The notes under the pieces were generated by a model. The model had not been told where the DNA came from and did not search any database. It was given only the letters and a program-made list of their open reading frames with translations. Below, in pieces: positions 45,601 through 54,400 of a stretch of 64,000 nt of DNA. Within the stretch, counting starts at the first letter, position 1. Each line of letters begins with the position of its first letter. The stretch is taken from contig CADCKD010000001.1 of assembly GCA_902801985.1 (NCBI GenBank), positions 85,459 to 149,458 on the forward strand, written 5' to 3'. Position numbers and translations under genes: made by a program. This stretch comes from an uncultured bacterium (GTDB lineage Bacteria; Cyanobacteriota; Vampirovibrionia; Gastranaerophilales; Gastranaerophilaceae).

Positions 45601-48600
45601 TCCAAGATACTAATGATTTAATGATGGCTTATCAAGCATCTACTTCTGCTTATCAGACATGGGTTAATGCTCAATCAAACGGTAGTGAGTATGACATGTA
45701 TGAAAAAATATCAGGTGGCTTTGATACTGTTAAAGATTTAATTGACCGTGGATGGAGTGGTGATGATACTGTAAGAAGTTTCCTTGATTTAATATATGGT
45801 GATTCTTTTGATGCTATGACTGCGAGTGGTCAAGAATGTGCTGAAATGTTTGATAATCTTGATAAAAAGATTGAAGGAACTTCTTTTTCAATTAGAGATT
45901 TTTTCCAAGTAGATGCTAATGGTAAACTAACTTCTAATGGTATTTTTAATTTCTTTGATGCTGTTAAAGAGAAGCAAGAAGAATTAGGAAAAGATTGGCT
46001 TACACTCGATGATGAAGGAAATATTACAGATTACAATTTTGGTCTTGGTAGAGACAGAGATGTTGCTGAAGCGTTAGGAATGGATGTTGAACTTGTTCAA
46101 TCTATTTTACGGGCTGCATATTCAGCTGGATTTGAAGTAAATCTTGACCAGCCTATGTGGGCGATGAATGAACTTCAAGAAAAAGCTATTAGTGCTCAAG
46201 AAGAACTTGAAGGATTTAATGAAATCGATTTTGAAGAATTATATAAACATTTAGATGATGAAGATGCCTATGAGACTATAAGTGGACATATTGATGATGT
46301 TTATCAATTTATTCAAGATGTTGAAAATAGTGATTTAAGCCCTGAATTAAAAACAAAGCAGATAGAACAAGCACAGGATATGCTCTCCTATCTTGTTGCT
46401 CTTGAAAGAGAAGCGGCTGACCGTGGAGAAATTGACCTTAAAGCAACAGTTGTTGGAACAGCCACAGATAAAATATCTCAATTATTAAATGAAACTGAAG
46501 AACTCCCTGATGAATTAAAAGAATATAATTGGGATGAAATTACCGATAAAAATGGACTTGAAAAAGCTCGTAAATTTATAGCGGCTGAAGTTGAAGGAGG
46601 CAAAATTGATGCTTCTTCAGCAGAAGCGTTTTTAACTATATTAGACCAAGCACTTTATGAGCTAGGATTAATTGATGAATATGAAGCTAATCCAACTATT
46701 GAAGGAAATACTGTTGGTGCTTATAACCAAATGGCACAAGCAAAAGCAGACCTTGAAGATTATATAGCTAAAGTAAAAGAATTAGAAAGTAAAGGTGTTA
46801 CTATTGATTTTAATAATGACCCTGAACTTCAAGATATTCTTAGTAGGTTAAAAGGAACTTCTGAGTTAAGAGCGGCTCTTGAAATAGATTCTTCAAATGA
46901 AGAAATACTTGAAATGCTTGAAAGCGGAGAAACAGATGCCGAAGTTATATTAAGTGGTGATACTTCTCAACTTGAAAAAGATATTTCTAATGCTACTCAG
47001 TCCTCTTCTAGTAGTGTAACAATAGCACAAAATACTAAAACTGTATCTGAAAATATAGTGACAAACACTACTAATGATGTTTTGAATTTTGTTGACCAAG
47101 GTAAAGAAGGAAGAGAATCAGCAACTCAAGAAATGCAAGTTTTAGATAATCAAGAAATAACACCTAAATTAGGACTTGAGGATGAAGCATTTGTAAAAGC
47201 AAAAGAAAGAACCGAAAAAGAATTAGAGAAATTAGATAATACCAAATCAAAACCTTCTGTTGAATTAATAGGTTTAGGTGGTGTTCAATCGGTTGCTAGT
47301 AACATGCAATCTTCTATTGATGCGGTTAAAGGTAAAACAGTAAGAATAGCTATAGAAGCTAGTACCAGCGGTGTTGAATATGCGAAAGAACAATTACAAG
47401 GACTGATTAATAAAGCAACAGAAGCAGCTAGAGCTGCTTTTACTCATATAGGTAATGGAGCAAATGGCACAGCTCATGCTCAAGGAACTGCTTTTTCTAG
47501 GGGGTCTGTTACTTTTGGTAATGCTTATGCTGGTGGTAAATGGGGACTTCCTAAAAATCAAACTGCACTTACAGGAGAATTAGGAACTGAAATAGTTGTT
47601 CGTGATGGTAATTGGTTTACTGTTGGCGATGATGGTGCTGAATTTGTAAATCTTAAAAAAGGTGATATTGTTTTCAATCATAAACAAGCGCAAGAATTAT
47701 TAGAAAATGGATATGTTACTTCTAATAAAGGTCGTGGACATTTAGTTGGATTTGCTAATGGTACTGCTTATTCTAATGGTAATATGGGTGGAGCAACAAA
47801 AGCAAGGGTTAGTACTTCTTCTGTTGGGTCTAAATCTAGTTCCAAATCTTCTTCAAGTAATTCGGGAAGGTCTTCTAGTGGAAATAATAATTCAAATAAT
47901 AAATCTAATAATAATAATAATAATAATGCCAAAGAAACAAAGAATACTCTTGATGAAGTTGAAATCCTTATAGCTCGTATCGAACGTCAGATTGCAAATC
48001 TTGATAAAACTATTTCTAATACTTATACCAATTGGACAAATCGAAATAAAGCTATTTCTGATAATTTAAAAAAAGTTGCAACTGAAATTAAAGACCAAGA
48101 TAAAGCTTATAATACTTATACAAAGAAAGCTGCTTCAGTTGGCTTATCTAAAGAATGGCAAAATAAAATTAAAAATGGTGCTTTTAAAATTGAAGATGTA
48201 AAAGATGATAAGCTGTGGGAAAAGATTAATAAGTTTAAGGAATATTGGGAAAAGGCATTAGCTGCCAAAGATGCCGCAATCGACCTTAGACAAAAAGAAG
48301 GAGAACTTTATAAACAGCGTTTTGATAATGAACAAACATATTATGAAGAGTTAATTGCCAACCTACAACATACTATAGATGTTATGGGAGCTTATAATGA
48401 CCAGCTTGAAGAAAGTGGGAAGTTAAATTCTAAAAATTTAATTGCAAATCAGATTGCTACTGAGAGACAAAGACTTAAAAAGCTTGAAGACGAATATAAG
48501 AATTTAATTTATTGGAGAGATGCTTCTGTAAAGAATGGCAAAATCAAAAAGGGGTCTGAAGCTTGGGAAGAAATGCAACAGACTATCAACGAAGTTAGTG

Positions 48601-50567
48601 AAAGCATTATTGAAGCTAATACGAATTTAATTACTTTCAGTAATGAAATGAGAGATATAGATTGGAATCGTTGGGAAAAGATTCATGATGCTATTGCTGG
48701 TGTTAATAATGAACTTGAGTTCTTATATGGTCTGATTAATGAAGATGATATGTTTGATGAGCAAGGAACAATTACTGATTATGGTACAACTGCTTTTGGT
48801 ATTCTTGCTCAGGAATATGATGTATATTTTAGAGAAGTTGAACAATATCAAAAAGAAATTGAACAGGTTGAAAAAGATTTAGCGTCTGATAAATATAATC
48901 AAACATTAGTTGATAAATTAAAAGATTTAAAAGAGGCTCAACAAGATGCTGCGTCTAATGCCAAAAAGATGAAAGATTCTATGGTGGATGTTACCGAACA
49001 AGGCATTAAGAAACAAATTGATTATGTCAAGAAATTAATTGATGATTATGAAGATTTGTTAGAAACTCAGAAAGACCAGATTGATTATGCTAAGAAAGTT
49101 ACTGACCAACAGAAAGAATTAAATAAACTTGAGAAGCAATATAGAGCAATTCAAAATGATACTTCTGAAGAGAGTGCTACTAAACGTCAAAGACTCAGAG
49201 ACCAAATAAATGAGAAGAGACAAGAACTTCAGGATACTCAAGAAGATAGACGTTTATCTGAAACCAAAGATATGCTTTCTGATTTTGAAGAAACTTTTGA
49301 GGAATTTTTAGAAAACAAATTAAAAGATGTTGAAGGTATTGTTCATCAAGTAATTGATAGAACAAATGCAAATGGTTCTATTATTAAGGATACTATTGAA
49401 AGTTTAGGTAAATCATATGGATATACTCCATCTGATACATTGCAAAATACTTTAGATAATTTATCAAATAATTTGGCAAGTTATTTTGATTCAATGTTTG
49501 ATAATGATAAAGTAAATTCAATTGTACACGGCGTAGATGCAATTGTTGATTATTATGATAAAGCCCAAGCTGCTTCTGAATCAGGTTCTACTCAGAAGAT
49601 AATAGCTGAAAAAATTAAGACTTCTGGTTCACATATTCAGAAATATACAGACAGTAATGGCAATGAACGTATTGGTTATTTTAATGATAATGGTACAAGA
49701 AATACTACTTATACTGGTTGGGCTGAATCTGGAGGAAAATATTATCGTTTCGAAAATGGTGAAAAGGTTGAAGGTAGTCAATTTATTAATGCAGATGGCA
49801 AGAAATATTATCTTGTGAAAGGTGGTTCTCGTTATACTGGATTAGGTTCTATTGATGGCAAAAAATATTATTTTAATGCTTCGGGTGAAATGCAGACTGG
49901 TTGGCAGACCATTGATGGTAAGAAATATTATTTTGATAAAAATGGTATGGCATATACTGGTATTAAAAATATTGGTAATAAAACATTCTATTTTGATAAG
50001 AATGGTGTTCTTCAAATGGGTAAATGGCAGACGGTTGGTAATAAGAAATATTATTTAAGTGCTAAGGATGGTCATGCTCTTAAAGGTAAACAGACTATTA
50101 ATAAAGTTAAATATACTTTTAATAGTGATGGTTCTCTTAAAAAGAAAGGTTGGAAGAAAGGTACCGCTTCTGTTCCTAGTACAGGAATGGCTTGGACTAA
50201 TGAAGGTCGTAAGGCAGAAGCTATCATTAGAAAATCTGATGGTGCTATTCTTACTCCTTTAAATAAAGGCGATTCTGTAATACCAAATAGTGCTATGAAA
50301 AATATGTATCAAGCATTAACTAATCCAGCTAAATATTTGAAACAATATACTACTCCTGATGTTAAAGTTATTCAAAGTAATAATAATTCCAATAATCAAC
50401 CGCCAGTTGTTAATATGCAGTTTATTGCAAATGGTGTTCAAGATGCAAATAGATTTGTTAATGATTTAATGAATAATAAGAAATTGGAAAAATGGGTTCA
50501 AGAAGTTACATTAGGTCAAGCTAATGGTAATAATAATTATAAAAAGTATAGTTATGTTATACGTTGA
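36609..50567 (+). CDS. giant tape measure protein with extra domains
   Basis: 4652 residues, preceded by AAGGAGGTGA. Residues 1-640 are coiled-coil and charged linkers. About 690-900 resemble an ADP-ribosyltransferase-like domain (YHMGQ...GTGLYG...FLKEMGYQGV...VIFNPL). About 1625-2005 are the TP901-type tape measure core. About 2131-2186 hold two copies of a 42-residue repeat, and about 2234-2264 a hydrophobic segment. 3610-3735 carry the ALTGELGTEIVVRDG / KKGDIVFNHKQ module, then a Ser/Asn linker. 4371-4520 are cell-wall-binding repeats of the GKKYYFDKNG type. At about 0.15 nm per residue the tail would approach 0.7 micrometre. It sets tail length and probably helps DNA cross the envelope. 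Confidence 0.9.
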   Translation: MGVNADGKISLSVGIDEGQIKQSASQIKSILKKEISTINLDQFFDDKKIQQEVQQSIDSINKVLSKSKFKKIDTSTFVPRIDAIMSNKTASEEERSKIISGYSHQFAALDKYGSKDIIPLLSNSKVLEQYMKDLTNVVDFVQSIKGLTTKEQNKMIKDLSKGDADDIAAAFTLKDLQKTYGTNIKYKVKPKDIVPLLQESIENMDATNEEQLKDFLGLFNRGKYLAQVDSSKSGVFRNFFEQFENQYKKEIEYFQAQYPDLFTKMEREVIGMSKDFDNLYNTRYKNKSLDSANLVKGLKTNKTINQKPDIQTEKAPTSAQEVADTVLDVQSDVVELNKKVEKAEELANKAKEAADEVKKEINNTNKNVNKNKPSTAKVEKKDGQNEQKNEQQSFPALEQAKQDIDETIETEEKSLEKLREERKQLQFERHITEKTKTKLEQENKVINSVLNNTFKDESKKENYNRLKKLYEDYKTKKEALDKVDDEQDAFQPLTPEWNSFIPSRNKAKKEERLAWLKYYKAFDVAKNGKNQVANSRLERYNPEKDNLTEFDSDTLRIYIEDLKNDIENNKKAIDNFETEIDDYQKKIDEFNEKISKLHEKENEVGNNMSNESASSFNKSNGGKTTKPEIPIDLQQELGAVFGFDFNDTDESSDITSAAQAEENLREETDGANKALEEQNNIVNDIAKTTDNLVYHMGQINGDKTVLSNIFGEELQKSNEHNIGTGLYGSKSSKDYSNQVLSNEDLDNYYAIDTSELKMYEAHAEETAKEFYDFIHRLEQFCIMMGSGFEGFDDNLENIDEEALYSTAQKLFPNLEAFFNDFDEFDEYINEMITLVGKSGINADGTVNPIKMRLFQKEFGTDDIKTRFLKEMGYQGVNLSGTKYGNNVIFNPLDNTKIVASGKNIEEVIEQAINKVSSKQEKNVEETKPQTPQSKPQTGSTANIKEAIEEQEELEEKTKKATDALKDQQQTLAQSNVKPPSQNLPEEGAKEDDVEKNKTKPKVKTSARVKKPVKSPEENKVKSDSNELNQGEASSANEANNEAEGFKLITGSAEEAAEAKRKFVEANKEVLQSIVASMPKIEQEAKALEKVEEASNEPKATKKTKSKDDNFKTKDRKGYYDFESMPNDLIEQRFNEISPLPVIAKGTSLATDKLDDEVQSSLELLEELHTVWDKGQQEIKDIIYDSTIENMQQEYAESQRPQYDFELDYESIVQQAQKARQYYEDQISNDFEVKAESKLDLIEDETGQLSLFDNILPEENWGQELKQNIDTVSQTAIEGQISFQDLENAIKNSEQAYNKLISTKNKDGKSFIQNSDLPNDFLKTYENISTQNGQGYKATSNLRELKNLGDELKDVKTKLKVSFDEVGNLKSTADPLQVQELLRRYDELVEKIQKIKLLIENPTSKENIVLKIVKDAEKAKKELDSLKEKVDKTINKSDLFEAQTQKTINAYGAFDSNGQGQRGQLIEASQLSDDPNNRFVKQQEQVQELISKLDEYKTAIKELDNLRSSDNTTLEQLKEADDKVKKLKDSISTLSQTIKTSGIANASEEQITKLKSGIELFLEKTPNLTGDIKKQLEDYIKTLSSGASVSKEKYNSMVADLKKFQSAQTNTRTIWEQMVGKMREGIAFLATKFSFYQIFNQFRQGFEVIHQFDDALTEMMKVSDETRLSLERYQKTTFDTADAIGTNALQLQNSTADFMRLGETLDQAAESAKTANVLMNVSEFQSIDEATKSLIAMSAAYDDLSKTQIIDKLNEVGNNFSISTSGAAEALQASASALKTAGNDMDEALALVTAGNQVVQDISKAGNGLRTISLRLTGTKSAKEELEELGEDTDSLITTQSKLRDTIKQATAVASNGFKGFDILDDNGNYKSTYEIMLGIAQIYQEILDTDKQFGTNNANLLLETVAGKTRANIAASIFQSPDVLEAAYKSSQDANGSAMRENEKYIQSISGHLAQLQNAWQEMWANAANREVINFFIDAAKAVVNFANAVGVLPTTLALLVPYINIITKAKSGKGIITQFLEWAATLDTEKETVKNTSNVGTVVEETVDIIEESAQRASEAREVYNDAIEDMLDTDMDSKASNEMPMPSYLARHLEEEEKWSWDSLEDKSSVESSAEVVAANEAKAESYRNVGEAAGVAATGQQADVVTDSEEIITSTGAAVANEVEEESYEGVGEAAGVAATGQQTDAAADLENAATSTTAAVKNTEQVISQTGKQAADSSSGVGLLSKAFNGLLGAVGPIPLAIGAVGIAAFAAWKYYQHLRSEWFNGAKEATDNIKQQKEQMDSQIESYRELKTQLNSGNLSEQETLETKQKIYDIQKQISEQYGSAAKGVDLINGELEKQVDLLNNITQKEAEREYLRNKKGFRIASEEYNESRAYYAGDISKYSNNSQLYNSVQKVLTDAGLEITQSDVETMEGVFRGSAADSVKALEKAKQSLENLKKEYRDPIDVQRIEDQIKVIEGSISRAYETIDEYEETHLQGLELRLARMSDRTGYDSYQNYQTAVSDLESAYISGDTKKIQEARQAFEDANKAKNEFLKVDSNNEFSALFDKIDTSLIDTRNKTYDAFENIKKAKEINDKLSRVDDYKQQKKQADAYYDYLGNLQKVGNIDNGDRPFIFWDYKEAKKQEKALESWGESVKDIVGSYSTVYGGSGKFDGVEIAFTPIINDGTGKGKLLNRETLNEYINTLIANAGEGWTNEELLNLDAQGLIIDGEKISNVLASVGSSMSDVGLTSEEVGELMHDWQAESIGYISNFKDEWKEAQKQGKTLDEFMENTEDNLQDTSKATGRYTKEQKNLAKALKEVANLNMDRVDAEMVFDENAQSSQDYKDALYDLLDAMGWTVDDASLLIDTLVDTGYIYGDVNDATTSASEAYNAFSQEVATAVENVSKLNTVLTESVSGANISTQNLDAFKEMFGDDYTYALERTANGYHINAEKLQTLIDKQNALTNTDYQKTLDAQYDALKRCNEEIIKANSEQQDTSGLLAKRQNILQRIQDTNDLMMAYQASTSAYQTWVNAQSNGSEYDMYEKISGGFDTVKDLIDRGWSGDDTVRSFLDLIYGDSFDAMTASGQECAEMFDNLDKKIEGTSFSIRDFFQVDANGKLTSNGIFNFFDAVKEKQEELGKDWLTLDDEGNITDYNFGLGRDRDVAEALGMDVELVQSILRAAYSAGFEVNLDQPMWAMNELQEKAISAQEELEGFNEIDFEELYKHLDDEDAYETISGHIDDVYQFIQDVENSDLSPELKTKQIEQAQDMLSYLVALEREAADRGEIDLKATVVGTATDKISQLLNETEELPDELKEYNWDEITDKNGLEKARKFIAAEVEGGKIDASSAEAFLTILDQALYELGLIDEYEANPTIEGNTVGAYNQMAQAKADLEDYIAKVKELESKGVTIDFNNDPELQDILSRLKGTSELRAALEIDSSNEEILEMLESGETDAEVILSGDTSQLEKDISNATQSSSSSVTIAQNTKTVSENIVTNTTNDVLNFVDQGKEGRESATQEMQVLDNQEITPKLGLEDEAFVKAKERTEKELEKLDNTKSKPSVELIGLGGVQSVASNMQSSIDAVKGKTVRIAIEASTSGVEYAKEQLQGLINKATEAARAAFTHIGNGANGTAHAQGTAFSRGSVTFGNAYAGGKWGLPKNQTALTGELGTEIVVRDGNWFTVGDDGAEFVNLKKGDIVFNHKQAQELLENGYVTSNKGRGHLVGFANGTAYSNGNMGGATKARVSTSSVGSKSSSKSSSSNSGRSSSGNNNSNNKSNNNNNNNAKETKNTLDEVEILIARIERQIANLDKTISNTYTNWTNRNKAISDNLKKVATEIKDQDKAYNTYTKKAASVGLSKEWQNKIKNGAFKIEDVKDDKLWEKINKFKEYWEKALAAKDAAIDLRQKEGELYKQRFDNEQTYYEELIANLQHTIDVMGAYNDQLEESGKLNSKNLIANQIATERQRLKKLEDEYKNLIYWRDASVKNGKIKKGSEAWEEMQQTINEVSESIIEANTNLITFSNEMRDIDWNRWEKIHDAIAGVNNELEFLYGLINEDDMFDEQGTITDYGTTAFGILAQEYDVYFREVEQYQKEIEQVEKDLASDKYNQTLVDKLKDLKEAQQDAASNAKKMKDSMVDVTEQGIKKQIDYVKKLIDDYEDLLETQKDQIDYAKKVTDQQKELNKLEKQYRAIQNDTSEESATKRQRLRDQINEKRQELQDTQEDRRLSETKDMLSDFEETFEEFLENKLKDVEGIVHQVIDRTNANGSIIKDTIESLGKSYGYTPSDTLQNTLDNLSNNLASYFDSMFDNDKVNSIVHGVDAIVDYYDKAQAASESGSTQKIIAEKIKTSGSHIQKYTDSNGNERIGYFNDNGTRNTTYTGWAESGGKYYRFENGEKVEGSQFINADGKKYYLVKGGSRYTGLGSIDGKKYYFNASGEMQTGWQTIDGKKYYFDKNGMAYTGIKNIGNKTFYFDKNGVLQMGKWQTVGNKKYYLSAKDGHALKGKQTINKVKYTFNSDGSLKKKGWKKGTASVPSTGMAWTNEGRKAEAIIRKSDGAILTPLNKGDSVIPNSAMKNMYQALTNPAKYLKQYTTPDVKVIQSNNNSNNQPPVVNMQFIANGVQDANRFVNDLMNNKKLEKWVQEVTLGQANGNNNYKKYSYVIR
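43001..43166 (+). repeat. 40-bp exact repeat, period 126 bp, inside the tape measure gene
   Basis: The same 40 bases, starting TGTAGGGGAAGCTGCTGG, occur at 43001-43040 and 43127-43166, one period of 126 bp (42 codons) apart. The encoded GEAAGVAATGQQ word is repeated and the flanking codons are similar but diverged. This looks like a recent in-frame duplication. Confidence 0.85.
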
Positions 50568-50571
50568 TATA

Positions 50572-50610
50572 TCATCCTGTTCCGTAAAAAGAACAGGATG
50601 AATTTTATTT
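50572..50610 (+). terminator. rho-independent terminator after the tape measure gene
   Basis: TCATCCTGTTC (50572-50582) and GAACAGGATGA (50591-50601) pair perfectly over 11 bp around an 8-base loop, followed by the T-rich ATTTTATTTT. Confidence 0.85.
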
Positions 50611-50631
50611 TAAATGAGAGGAGGGATGAGA

Positions 50632-51444
50632 GTGAGATTTAGTGACTTTGAATATGATGGTATAACTTTAAGTTCTAAAGGATTAGCTATTGTTAGTTTT
50701 GATGGTGCGCAAGACGATGATATTGAAACAGATTCTCAAAGAACTTTTAATTCAATATCTTTATTTGGGGGGAGATATCAACCTTTTATAACTAGTGTTT
50801 TTGAAGATAGATTAGAAGTAGAATTCTCTATTGCCAAAAATTTTTGTGAAGATAATATGAACAATCCATATTTTTCTATTCAAGAGATTGAAGACATACA
50901 ATATTGGCTTAATCGTCCTACTTCTCATATATTTAAAATATTAAATGAAGTAGAATATGCAAATGTATATTGGGAAGGTTCTTTTAATTTACAGTGGATT
51001 AAAATGGGTGAAGATACTATTGGTTTTAATGCTACTTTTATTTCAAATCGTCCGTATGCATCTGGCAATGAGGTTCTATATGAAAAAATATTAGGTGGTA
51101 ATAAAGAATTGGTTTTGCCAGATTTTTCATATGATGAAGGAACTATTACTCCAACTGTTGTTATTGAATTACAAGAAGGTGGGGATTTAGAATTTATTAA
51201 TCATTTCAATGGTGCAACCACTGTAACAAAAATCAAAGGATGCGTTAGTGGAGAAATAATAACATTTGATAAATTAATGCAAGTATCCTCTTCTATTGAA
51301 TCCCATGATATTTATAATGATTTTAATTGGATATTTCCAAAGATATATAATTTATATGGTAATACAATTAATACATATACAGCAAATTTAAATTGTGATT
51401 GTAAGATTTCTTATAATCCTGTAAGGAAGGTGACTTTCTCATGA
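50632..51444 (+). CDS. distal tail protein (Dit)
   Basis: About 271 residues. The frame opens at ATG 50614, but the AGGAGG at 50619-50624 lies inside it. GTG 50632 is seven bases after that site and gives the typical N-terminus (MRFSDFEYDGITLSSKGLAIVSFDGA). ATG 50626 is too close. The TSHIFKILNEVEYANVYWEG and GFNATFISNRPYA stretches fit the siphophage Dit/T4 gp27-like N-domain. It forms the hexameric hub joining tail tube to tip. It overlaps the Tal gene by 4 bases. Confidence 0.8.
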   Translation: MRFSDFEYDGITLSSKGLAIVSFDGAQDDDIETDSQRTFNSISLFGGRYQPFITSVFEDRLEVEFSIAKNFCEDNMNNPYFSIQEIEDIQYWLNRPTSHIFKILNEVEYANVYWEGSFNLQWIKMGEDTIGFNATFISNRPYASGNEVLYEKILGGNKELVLPDFSYDEGTITPTVVIELQEGGDLEFINHFNGATTVTKIKGCVSGEIITFDKLMQVSSSIESHDIYNDFNWIFPKIYNLYGNTINTYTANLNCDCKISYNPVRKVTFS

Positions 51445-54400
51445 TGGATTATAGATATAATGGTAAGATTGAAACAGATATTAATAAGAATATATTAACT
51501 CCAGTTATTGTATTATGTACTCGTTCAGGTAGAAAAATTGGAATTATTAATAATATACAGCATTTAAAATGTAATCATCCATTAGGCGATGTCAGTGAAA
51601 TTAGTTTTGATGTTTATAAGGAAGTTAATGGTATAAAAAATATTTATTGGGATTTTATTAAAGATTTTAAATTAATATTTTTACCAACAGTTGCAGACCA
51701 AAGATATAGGTGGTATGAAATTACTGTAAATATAGATGAAGGTGATGATACCATTAAACATATTACAGGGTTACATGCTAATGAAGCTGAACTTGGGCAA
51801 TTGATGTTATATAATGTTGAGATTAATACGGAAGCTGATATTGCTAGAGATGATTATGAAATTATTACAATAGACGGAAAAGAATATGGGACAGTGTTTT
51901 ATAATACTGACCACCCTAAATCTTCTCTTCTGCATCGAATATTATCAGATAAAGCATCTCATTATTCTATTGTTCATGTTGATGATACTTTAAAAAATAT
52001 ACAAAGAGAATTTAGTTTTAATGGAACATCAATTGTAGATGCTCTAAGACAAACTGTGGCTCAGGAAATTGGATGTTTATTTGTATTTGGAGAATCATCA
52101 AATGATAATGATAGTAATGTATTTCATAGAACAATTTCAGCATATGATTTAATGGATTACTGTGAAGATTGTGGAGAACGTGGTAATTATACGCAAGGCG
52201 TATGTACCAAATGTGGTAGTACGAAAATTAAAGCTGGATATGGGAAAGATACAGGAATTTTTGTTAATTCAGAGAACTTAACAGAATCTATCTCATTCAC
52301 TTCTAATACTGACCAAGTTAAAAACTTCTTTAAGATGGGTGCTGGTGATGAATATATGGAAGCAGCCATTCGCAATTGTAATCCAAATGGTTCTAATTAT
52401 CTTTCATATTTTTCTAATGAAATGAAAGAAGATATGTCAGATGAATTAGTATCTAAATTAAATGAATATGAAACTATATATGATGATTATTTAAAAGACC
52501 ATGATATATATTTGCCAAGTGAAGATATAGCTAAATATAATATATTGGTCAATAAATATCAGGATTATATTAAAGATGATATTCCTATAATGGATTATAC
52601 GGTTAAAGGATATATTGAATTAACGAATTACGATTATAATGCAGTTAATTTTAAAGATTGTTTACAAACGACTATGATGCCAGCTTCTTCAGAAGTGGTT
52701 GAAACAACGGCAGATGAGCAGATAGCTAAATTAACTGTAGAATCTATGTCTCCTATTGGAACTGAAGATTCTACTGCTATGTCACTGACTGCGGCTAATA
52801 CCGCTGTAGAATCATATGCAAAAGTTTATATAGATACTTCAAGATATAAAACTGAGATTAGCGATTCAAGTTATGAAAATAATATTTGGTCAGGAACTAT
52901 TACTATTACTTCTTTGACTGATGATGAAGATATTGCAAATAAAATTTTAACTATTATTTTTAATAATGATGGTGCTCAGTTCTTAAAACAAAAGATACAA
53001 AAAATGATGGAAGAACATAAGGTCGAAGATATTGGAGATATATCTTTTCTTCAAGAAGAATACACAGATGAAGAACTACAAACTGTATTTAAACCTAAAT
53101 TGAAAAAATATTCTTTAGATGCTTTAAGTCTTCTTGACGATTTATGCTCTGCTACTATGGATATCTTAGCTGATGCAAATCAAGGCACGGCAGATAGTCC
53201 TTATTATGAAGATTTTTATCATCCTTATTGGAAAAAAAGAAAACTGATTATGGAAGAAGAATCGGTTAGAGAAGAAGAAATAAAAACTGTTGAACAGGTT
53301 ATTGAGGATATAGATACTATTCGTGAAGATATAATTCAGTTACTTGATATGCATAATTTTTTTGGAGAACAATTATATTCTGAATTAATGTTATATAGAA
53401 GAGAAACTGAATACACTAATTCTAATTTTATATCTGATGGATTAACAGACAGTGAAGTAATTGATAAAGCACAAGAATATTTTAAACGAGCACAAGAAGA
53501 AATAGTCAAAGCTTCTACTATTCAACATTCAATTAGCTGCTCATTATATAATTTATTTTTAATTCCTGAATTTAGAAGGATAATTGTTACCGATGATAAT
53601 TCTCAAATTCAATATATTGGTGAAGGTTTATATGTTGATGGTAATGGAGAAGTTCATAATATTGGGGATGAATCTTTTATTACTAATTCTGTGGTAAAAA
53701 GATTTATTGATTTGTTTGATGGTGGTAACTGGTTAAGAGTAAGAGTTGATGATAAAGTATATAAATTACGATTAACCAATTGGGAAATTGATTATGATAA
53801 ACCAGAAGAACTTGAAGTAGAATTTTCTGATGTTATTTATTCTGGAGATACAATGTCTGATATTGCTAGTCTTCTATCTCAAGCTCGTAGTATGGCAACC
53901 AGTTATAATACGATAATGCGACAAGCTGAAAAAGGTAACAAAGCAAATCAGACTATTGAACAAACTCAGAAACAAGGACTTATTTTAAATCAAAATAAAA
54001 TCATTAATGATGTTGATACTCAGAATTTTATTTTAAATTCTCAAGGTGCATTAATGAGAGCAAAGAATGATTTTGATGATGGATATAGTCCTGAACAAAT
54101 AAAGTTATTAAATAAAGGTATATATTATACAAATGATGATTGGGAAACAGTTAAAGCTGGTCTTGGTCATTTTATGTATTATGACCCTGAGACAGGAACA
54201 ACTAAAGAAGATTATGGTATTATTGCTTCTACTATTATCGGTCAGTTAATCTTAGGCGAAAACCTTAAAATATATTCTGAATCTGGTAAGTTTGAAATGG
54301 GTGATGAAGGATTGGTTATCACTGCTAGAGATGGTGAAGATAATACTGATTTATTTGTTGTCCAAAAAGAAAAAGAAGATGAACAGGGCAGAAAATATGT

